A stretch of 64,000 nucleotides of DNA from NCBI GenBank assembly GCA_948146395.1, contig OX411552.1, positions 48,681,058-48,745,057 on the forward strand, in the 5' to 3' direction. The first letter of the stretch is position 1, and each line of letters begins with the position of its first letter. This DNA comes from Fragum whitleyi. Its lineage: Eukaryota; Mollusca; Bivalvia; Cardiida; Cardiidae. Shown piece after piece: positions 56,496 through 64,000 of the stretch. Below the pieces are notes generated by a model that saw nothing but the letters and a program-made list of their open reading frames with translations, made no database searches and had not been told where the DNA came from. The position numbers and the translations under genes are program-made.

Positions 56496-57284
56496 TTAAT
56501 GGTTACCACCTGCACTGGGATTACCACCGTTAGCAACCGCTTTTTTCACAATGCGTCCGTTGCCAGTAACACGAAATTGATTTCCGTTTGGAAGCTCGGA
56601 TAACAATGTTTTTGCATTTAATTCTAGAATGCGTTCTGTATGCGTTTTACTACCGTACAAATACACTTCTTTTAAGTTAGCATTTGATCTAAGTTTGTTT
56701 TTTGAACGAAGAACTTCGACCTTTTGATCCAAATTATCGAAAGCTATCTTCAGTAACGGTGGTCTACCAGTTTTCCGATCAGTGCATCGTGCGGCATCCG
56801 TGATTATTACTTTGCTCGATAATTCGGTGCCCAGGGCGTTGATTAGATCCCGTGCATCATCTAGCGGCTGTTTTCCGTGACGTAAGGGTAGATTAGTGGC
56901 AATTATCGTGAGCTCACAGTTATTTACCGTTTTATCTTGCCCTACGCAATTTTCAAACATAAATGAATTCATCTCATGTTCTAGGTCAGCAATCCTTTTA
57001 TCTAAGCCAGCAAATTGCAAATCCATATCATCTTTGATTGATTTTATCTTGTCGTCTATCACATGCGTTATATCATTTCTGAGTCTCTCAATTTTACTGT
57101 CAAAAGTTTTTTGGAGGCTTTCTTGACCTTTTTTCAAAACCCCGAGAAGCTCCACCATTTTGTCCATTTGATCACGCAAAGTGGGCTCGTCTGAATCCGC
57201 CATCTTGGATTGTTTACTCAATGGGCTCGTTAGACTGGGTGAATCTCTCGGCCTTTTTTCTGAGCTAGATGGCGTTACGCTCAT
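56496..57284 (-). CDS. LINE ORF1 (coiled-coil nucleic-acid-binding protein)
   Basis: 262 residues starting MSVTPSSSEKRPRD. The N-terminus is Ser/Pro/Lys-rich. Residues about 35-110 form a heptad-rich coiled coil (LRDQMDKMVELLGVLKKG and on). An RRM-like or L1-ORF1p-like region follows (ELTIIATNLPLR, and KVIITDAARCTDRKTGRPP). The tail is Gly/Asn-rich. In L1-type elements this protein trimerises and coats the RNA; the same role is inferred here. It ends at a TAA that lies in the same frame as ORF2. Confidence 0.8.
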   Translation of the reverse strand: MSVTPSSSEKRPRDSPSLTSPLSKQSKMADSDEPTLRDQMDKMVELLGVLKKGQESLQKTFDSKIERLRNDITHVIDDKIKSIKDDMDLQFAGLDKRIADLEHEMNSFMFENCVGQDKTVNNCELTIIATNLPLRHGKQPLDDARDLINALGTELSSKVIITDAARCTDRKTGRPPLLKIAFDNLDQKVEVLRSKNKLRSNANLKEVYLYGSKTHTERILELNAKTLLSELPNGNQFRVTGNGRIVKKAVANGGNPSAGGNH

Positions 57285-57479
57285 CTCTATGACGAGACAA
57301 TGTCCGTAGGAAACTTACAGTTAGTGTCTTGTAATATCCTTACAATTCCATAATTTATTTGCACAAATATTAGAAAAAATTTACCATTTATCTCACTGTT
57401 CAAAATTTTGCGTCCATTACTTTCGCGCATGCGCACTCGTTTAATAATGCTTTTTGATTGGTCTTAACATGTGAATATA

Positions 57480-58667
57480 GGGATCATCTCAGAATGAATA
57501 AAATCAATAATCAATTATCTGGTCGAACAGTTTTTGAAGAAAGAGAGAATATACACAGATTTGATATCCAACGGTAGCAAAAATCTTAGACAAACTTAAT
57601 TATATTGAAAAACTCGATTTTATAGAAATACAATTCACTTAAAGTCTTACTCTTTTGACTCGGCCCCTATGCAAATCAGTACTATTTTTGGTTATACAAT
57701 TCGCTGTTCCGTTTAATAAAGTAACAAGTAGGTATAAAATGCTTAAAGTTAACATGTAGACGGACGGACAAAATCATTATTTTACATTAAAAAATTCTGA
57801 AAAACAAAATTCGTCATGGTATTAGCTGGGAAAAATGATACGACAAGAAAAATATGCGTTTCATTAATTAATTTCCGAGATTTTCGGCGAAATGTTGGTC
57901 CATATAGAAGTCAAACGGACTATAATTAGATTCAGTTGACCAAAATAGACTGTTTTCAAAATATCTAAAAACTTTTGTTATCTTGATTTGTAACTCAGAT
58001 AAAGATTTCTCATCCATTTGAAAACAAAAGAAATTAATTACACAGAGAATATGGCTTCCAAAGATAAAATCATCCATTAATAAAAAAACAAAAACAACAA
58101 AAATATACATCGTATAACAATAACACAATAATTAATACAGTCAATGTTGCTCGAGCTCCACGCATTTTAAGCGACCATTTTAATTAAGCTACCGTTTTCA
58201 AAACCCCCTTCTTTAAATCATAATATCTTGTAAAATTTGGTTTTGTCGGTCTTATTATTATTGAAAACGTATCCTATGTTGTAAACATTCACCAGAAGCG
58301 TCTCAATGAGGCGATTCTATTGAGTTTTAACAACATAGGATTACCGCTTTTTGGTAGTCCCGTTAGTGGTCGCTGAAACTGTTCTTAAACACACTCACAC
58401 AAAACGGAAATGAATTGAATTTTGAAAATACTTGTATCACTTACACTTAGAATAAGAAAAATAACAACTCTTTCCAATTGAAATAGTTCAAATATCTGAA
58501 CTGTTTTTCAATAAACATTTTGTAACAGTTGATGATAAACACGCGAAATAACCCGTGCGTGAAATAGCGATCGTTTCTAGTCGTTAACTTTTACCAAACC
58601 AAACGTATCTGAAGCATATTAAATTTACTCATAATTTTCGAAACGCTTAGCTAGTGAGTCCATAAGT
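57480..58667. other. AT-rich region upstream of the LINE, no gene seen
   Basis: Contains an inverted pair CCTATGTTGTAAA (58273) and TTTAACAACATAGG (58336) around a hairpin, perhaps another MITE. Otherwise nothing recognised. Confidence 0.4.
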
Positions 58668-58738
58668 TGAGGGGTCAGTGCAACATTATTGTAAGTGCCT
58701 ATAGATGAATAGGCACTTACAATAGTGCTGCGCTTACC
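58668..58738. mobile_element. Short palindromic MITE, sister of 41511-41600
   Basis: GAGGGGTCAGTGCAACATTA and TAATAGTGCTGCGCTTACC flank TGCCTATAGATGAATAGGCA. Confidence 0.65.
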
Positions 58739-58984
58739 ATTCTGTATACTTTGGAATAAGTTAGATGCATTTTTTTAACAGATAGAAGAAAATGAGTAAA
58801 CTACAGATTCGGTTTAATTAACCTCGGACCTCTTTTAACGGAATCTATCTCAGAAATAAACGTCGTTGGTCTGAAAAGAAATTTTTTGTTGACATAAAAC
58901 AAATCAAATTTCCGTTTCGTTGGCAACGTTTAAGTTGTAATTACAGATAAAATGAGTCGCCCGTCTTAGAACTATGAAAATACA

Positions 58985-59288
58985 AGATGTGTTTGTGAAA
59001 CACGAATGCCCCCGTAACGGCATTTTTTTTCAAAGTTTGACCTTGACAGATGACCTTGACCTTGTCACATGACATTGACTTTGGTACCAGCGGATGCGGA
59101 TCATTGAGATCTATCATCATGCCAAATATTAGCTTTGTATCTTGAATAGGCTCGAAGATATTGACAAGGTTAAGTTTTCGGGTTAAGTTTTCGGACAGAC
59201 GGACGGACAGACAGACAGACGGACGGACAGACAGACAGACATACATGAGTAAAACAATATGCCCCCGATCTCTCGATACGGGGGCATA
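58985..59288 (-). mobile_element. ATGCCCCCGTATCGAG element, inverted copy
   Basis: On the minus strand: TTATGCCCCCGTATCGAGAG, GTCTGTCC repeats, then CATTCGTGTTTCACAAACAC followed by ATCTTGT. The right terminal hairpin is perfect. Confidence 0.7.
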
Positions 59289-59687
59289 AAAAATCTTTTA
59301 TGAGTGAAAGAAAATGTCGGAGGTGAATATTTAATTTCCGATTAAAATCAATGAGTTAGATTGGTAAATCGAACACTTGATTGACAGTTTTGGCCTGTCA
59401 GTCATGACGAATTAGCTTTACTATACATGCATTAAGGCAAACTAGCATCGTTATTCACGGGCGCTATGTCGAAGCAAAATCGAAGAACGCAAAAAACGAA
59501 AGGTGGCTTTATAGGCTAGTGGACCTTGAAAATTAGAACTTGCCATATTTTCTAAGGAAAAAAAGGCTATCGTCAGAGTGTAAGAAATGGTATCTACATC
59601 GGCATATGATTGTATATAACGTGTGTTTCAAGAGGAAAGCTCTCGCGGATGTTTACTTTTATATTTCATGCAGTTAAGAACATCGTG

Positions 59688-60105
59688 AAATTGATGCTCA
59701 TTCCGATCAAGACATTCTAAATCGCTCACTCAGCGCTCCATGTATTTAATCCAATCACTCACGCAAATCATTAAAAAACGCTACAAATTTTTCAAAAACA
59801 AATAGAAATTGATCAAACCGACCGACACTTCATTCAAATCGAACTTATAATAGCAAGATTTTGTTGGCTGGTGTGGGTCTAAGAACGTCGAATTGGGACG
59901 TAAAGACACACAAATTGCAAAGAACTTTACTTTTTTTAAAGGGCGGTAATAAATATTGCTAATTTCGTCCAATTTGGACGAAATCGGCGATATTGTATTA
60001 CCTCCTTTGAATTTCACCAAATAATCGCTCCGCACGCGCAATCAATTTCATTCCTGAATAATTCCAAACTCATTAAGTGTCAATTTCATGATGTAACGAA
60101 ATGTA
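59688..60105. mobile_element. Foldback MITE, relative of 14090-14535
   Basis: Ends GCAGTTAAGAACATCGTGAA and TCAATTTCATGATGTAAC. The central inverted pair is CTAATTTCGTCCAATTTGGACGAAAT. Confidence 0.7.
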
Positions 60106-61104
60106 CTTTAGACAGGACTGCCCTGTATTCATGATGAAAACGCTCGAGAAGCGATTTAAAAGAAACGCTAATTCGCTTTGCACGTTTCTTCATCGGTGTA
60201 AAATTTTCACACGTTTCAGACCTTTTGGCATCCGTGATATAGGACTGATTTTATTTGATAAATTTATGAAGTAAATAATAAGTACATTTATATTGTTTAT
60301 GAAATAAGGACTCACCTCTGAGACAATCCTACAGCGTTATAGTTGTTTCACGAAGCGTAGCATCAGTCATAATGATGCGTTAAAATCGAGGAGCGTTAAC
60401 GTTAAGTAAACATGTTTCTATATTTTTGTATCAACAGTTCCTAGGTTAATGATAAAGAACTGCCTACGAGCGATTTCCTCTTTAAGTTAGCTCTCTAAAA
60501 GAGGAGTTATGAGCTTTCCAAATTTTGAATTTCTGCGCTCTGATGCAGGGCTCCACACCCGGATTTCTTGGGTAAAATTAAATGTTAGGAAGAAATTTTC
60601 CGTCGTACAAATGCACAATTCTTCCATGTCCCCTATTGTAAAAGTGTCATATCAATATAAATGATAAAATAAATAAATAATAAATAAATAAATAATGTTA
60701 AAAAAACCCAAAAAAACAAAAACAAAAAAAACCGTGCGTATATTGAAATATAAAAGTTAGTGTTGGTAGCAGAAAATTGAGGAAGGATTGTTAATGTACG
60801 TACGCACAATTCTGACACACCATTATACTTGCTAATCCATTTTGGCGTTTGGTTTGGCGTATATGCACTACGTAGTTTTTACGCTGAAATTCCTTTGCAC
60901 CGGGGCGCAGGAATCCATATTTGGAACAGTTCATACCTGGAAAGGGGTATATTGGAAACAAATTTTAGACGATCGCAGGCGATCGTTTCCTAGAATGTTA
61001 GGCATTTTTTCAACGCTCAAATAACTATATTTTCTCCCTCTTTTTTAAAAATTCAAGTAGCAGTGTGAATGACCTATTTGTCCCATGATAAAATCCTCGG
61101 TCAA
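60106..61104. other. Non-coding stretch, no gene seen
   Basis: AT-rich, with AAATAAAT low complexity at 60660-60730. No domain or shared repeat recognised. Confidence 0.4.
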
Positions 61105-61112
61105 TGTCCTAA

Positions 61113-61484
61113 AGTCCAGGGGCCAGTTTCATCAAAATATTTGAGACGCATTTTTGGGCCAACTTATTTCTGACCCTGGGCGGGTACTGTTGCCCGCAAC
61201 ATCAGTCTATCTCTCAGAAAGCGGGCCACCAGCTCTAGACTGGTCCACATATTGACTATGGCTATTCTGATTTTCAACAGTGAGACCAGTCTTCACCCGA
61301 CCCGAAATCGGGCGAGAAATAAGTTGGCCCTTTGTCTTACCGATGACTTACAACAGATTTAGGACAAAAATCACGCATCACCAATCTATCAATGCAATCA
61401 GTAAAGTGATTGTTGTTGTTACTGTTTCGAAAGTTATAAGTAGACAAAGACACGTCTTAAGTGTTTTGATGAAACTGACCCCAG
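61113..61484. mobile_element. hAT-like MITE with 8-bp target duplication
   Basis: The ends CAGGGGCCAGTTTCATCAAAA and TTTTGATGAAACTGACCCCAG are inverted, and TGTCCTAA occurs at 61105-61112 and 61485-61492. The 8-bp duplication and CAGGGG end are typical of the hAT superfamily. No transposase inside. Confidence 0.6.
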
Positions 61485-61554
61485 TGTCCTAATACTGCGG
61501 GTACTTCTATTCTTTTTTTTTAATGACGCGGGATAAAGAGGTATCTGATTATTG

Positions 61555-61945
61555 CGAAAAGTTTCGACCCTAGTCAGACTGCGCGAGCGCAGGCTGACTA
61601 GGGACGAAGTTTTTTTTAAAATGATGATTTTCTAAATTTACAATGACCATTCTGCCTTTCTGTGAATGATTTTTTGAAACGCTAAATCCGTTGATCTCAA
61701 CTGGAACTTTTCTATTTTACAAATATTTGTTTTAAATACTTCAAAGGTCTTTTTTCCGAGACTACGCAGAATAACAAATGTCGAAACTTTTTACTTTTTG
61801 CATATACATGTACACAGGTTTTCTAAATCTGCGACCGCCATTTTACTTTTTTTACATAATTTTGACATGTCAGGCGAAAAGGGACCATCTATGTAGCGCG
61901 TAGTGTCGACACCAGTCAGACTGCACGTATTGAGGATCGAGACTT
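61555..61945. mobile_element. Degenerate GTGACCCGTCA-family MITE fragments
   Basis: Two partial copies: GTTTCGACCCTAGTCAGACTGCGC near 61560, and GCGAAAAGGGACCATCTATG near 61873 with GTCAGACTGCACG. Confidence 0.5.
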
Positions 61946-62224
61946 TTTGCAGCCTGTTGATTTCTCTGACTCTACAAGTTTTTACTTTCTTTGATAAGAG
62001 TTTTTGAAAATCGACCTCTACAAAACCTTTACTCGAGACCGACCTCTTTTTTAAAGACATTTTACAGAGTTCCTAATTTGCCATTTTCTTGCATAACGTG
62101 CCACACTTTTTTCGATATGCAACACTCGGATAATCCTTGTTTTATCTTATCCTTTTTTGATAGCATTATGTACAAATATATCAGAATATACCTGGAAAAT
62201 CGTCTTGATGAGGAATAATTTTGA

Positions 62225-63270
62225 CAGGAGGAGAAGTTGCTAATATGCTAATAACAAGCAATTTCTCATCTGTTTTTTTTTACATATTTTTTCACACCTG
62301 TCAAAAATCGCTTAATTGGGGGGGGAGGGGTGTCATCAAAGCCCCTTCAAGCTACGTGAAATCGATTATAAGATAGACGACTAACATGATCGGTGCATTA
62401 TTCAATAGTTGATTTTTCTGAGATCGGAGACACGTCTGTGAGTTTCATCTTCAAATTAAAACTTTCCACCAGGTCGGCGGAGTCTTTTTGATTTGTTGAA
62501 GAACAAAACAGCCGCAATCCCGGCACCATAACTTTGACATGAAGCAGAGCGGAGCCAGAGCGGTACAGTATGTTGTTTAAAGAAATGGTATTTGACCTTC
62601 CGACAAACACAGCTTTGACATAACACTTAAAATATATGGCACAAAATGTCCCCCTCTCTCGCTCTCTCATTGTGAGCAATCAAGAAATAATTACATCAAC
62701 AACAGGGCACATGATCTGGGTTATTCCAAAAATGGTTCTATTCGAAACGACTGATGAGAAATAAAAAAAGTCAAAAGAATCATTATATTTTCTAAGTTTA
62801 AGAAAAATACCTTCACAAATTTTATGCATGTCTTTTTATAGTTAAAACAAAATATGATAAATATCTATAATAAAATGGCCATAAGCAGCCCTACCGTCAT
62901 AATGAGAAAATTGTTTCCTTCTTTGCACACAAGCAAACATACAGAAGAGAGTGCTTATAATTTTCACAATTGAGCCTGTGCGTGACATTTCCAACAATTT
63001 ACATATGCGCAATGTTGAGACTCAGCAGATCAGCCTGTGCAGCCGCACCATCTGATCAGTCTTTGCTACACACTCTTTAGCTGGATATGGACCAGAATTC
63101 TCTGATTACATTCCAAGAACAATTTAGATACACTGTTTGATTGTCCAGACTGCTCAATGTCTTTCCATCATGCACTCACGAAATTATTGGAAATGTCATG
63201 CACAGGCTCAATTATTTTCATCTTGAACGCAAGGAACATTTCAACCATATTTTCTCGACCAAGATGCAAA
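62225..63270. other. Non-coding stretch, no gene seen
   Basis: Includes an inverted relative of the 38941-39060 hairpin repeat at about 62975-63075. A 93-codon antisense frame at 62398-62679 has no recognisable motif or splice support. Confidence 0.4.
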
Positions 63271-63271
63271 A

Positions 63272-64000
63272 CAAGAGGGCCGTTGGCCCTGGGTGCGCTC
63301 ACCTGAGAAAAAAGCTTCATTACCTAGGTATGTCCATGCAACTGCAGAAAAGGAGATTTTCACTTATTCAATCAGATAACATTTGAAATAATCCTCCCCT
63401 GGTCATTATTTATCTAAGCTTTTTCATAAAAGGTCTGTATCAGCTAATCTATGCCAGATATACAGGCTGAGTCTGAGACTTTTAAAGTTTTCTTTAATGA
63501 GTTGATCAATCCATGTCAAATATAAAGGCTGTAGGGATTCAAAATTCTCAACCAAGCACTCCCCCCTCCCCCAAGATGCTCTGCACCTGGTGAATCTACA
63601 GTCATGATTTTAGCTAATTCAATTAATGTCCATATGCTGATCATCCATACCAATTTTCAAGTCTGTAGGACTCCTGGTTCATTAGAAGAAGTTTAAAGAT
63701 TTCAAAAATGATCCAAGGTACTACCCCCTCCCCAAGACACTCAGCACCTGGTGACCCAACAGTCATCATTTTAGCTATTTTTATTAAGATCAATATATTG
63801 ATCACCCATGACAATTTTCAAGTCTGTAGGGTTTCTGATCCAGGAGAAGAATAAGGTTAAAGATTACAAAAAATTGATCCAAAGTACCCCCCCTCCCCCC
63901 TAAAGCTCCGCATCTGGTGACCCTACATTCATGATTTTAGCTATTTAATTTTAGATACATATGCTTATCATCCATACCAATGTTGAAGTCTGTAGGGCTC
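63272..64000 (-). mobile_element. Tandem-repeat Helentron/Pearl-like element, cut by window end
   Basis: ACAAGAGGGCCGTTGGCCCT at the left is the reverse complement of the family's right end (hairpin plus CTTGT), so the element runs on the minus strand. It contains tandem units of about 163 bp marked by CCCCCTCCCCCAAGATGCTC (near 63562, 63725 and 63888) and continues past 64000. Confidence 0.65.

Larger units (their letters stand above)
52785..57400 (-). mobile_element. LINE (non-LTR) retrotransposon, near full length
   Basis: Has ORF1, ORF2 with endonuclease and reverse transcriptase, a C-terminal CxxC...H...C block, and a short 3' end merging into a (TATG)n-type microsatellite. The 5' limit is uncertain; about 100-200 bp precede ORF1. 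The clade is not certain: jockey/CR1/I-like elements have apurinic-type endonucleases and comparable layout. The frame is remarkably intact, with only two TAA codons over about 1440 codons, so the copy is young. Confidence 0.85.

Noticed and set aside
62398..62679. 93-residue minus-strand frame
   Set aside because: Open but with no recognisable family, no neighbouring exon with matching phase, and low-complexity start (RERERG).

Overview
This is an AT-rich animal (eukaryotic) window dominated by introns and repeats. The organism is probably a bivalve mollusc. That is inferred from repeat families with a TTAGCTCACCTGAGC- or TTAGCTCCACTGGCC-type left end, roughly 155-165 bp internal tandem repeats, and a right-end hairpin followed by CTTGT; this architecture is known in bivalves (Pearl/Helentron-like elements). 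There are no bacterial-style operons. Coding sequence is a small fraction of the window.

Two apparently intact host genes can be assembled exon by exon with matching splice phases. (1) A METTL24-like, FkbM-type methyltransferase on the + strand: six exons between 15399 and 31793, 309 codons plus stop, with an N-terminal membrane anchor. (2) A CYP2-clan cytochrome P450 on the - strand: six exons between 49412 and 35079, 502 codons plus stop, with membrane anchor, PPGP hinge, ExxR, PERF and heme-Cys motifs. The two genes converge, with about 3.3 kb between their stop codons.

Intron 1 of the P450 contains a 4.2 kb insertion (44080-48263). It has perfect 46-bp terminal inverted repeats, a 7-11 bp target duplication, and a spliced RecQ-like helicase gene on the opposite strand. 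The helicase is damaged: a one-base shift lies in an A7 run, and its 3' end is cut off at the right inverted repeat. Its own intron holds further nested repeats. Upstream of the P450 lies a LINE retrotransposon (about 52.79-57.4 kb, - strand). Its ORF1 and ORF2 lie in one frame separated by a TAA, with no usable ATG at the start of ORF2.

Layout. 1-12.4 kb: repeat-rich, with a 560-bp duplication and two nearly identical tandem copies of a 3.4 kb block that differ visibly only in microsatellite length. 12.4-15.4 kb: CpG-rich element and foldback MITEs. 15.4-31.8 kb: METTL24-like gene with a repeat-filled intron 2. 31.8-35.1 kb: microsatellites and MITEs. 35.1-49.4 kb: P450 gene, with a 1.5 kb imperfect palindrome in its last intron. 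49.4-52.8 kb: mostly unassigned upstream sequence. 52.8-57.4 kb: LINE. 57.4-64 kb: MITEs, a hAT-like element and a tandem-repeat element running off the window.

Exon limits, motifs and repeats were read by eye from the sequence. Family names come from recognition, and no database search was possible.
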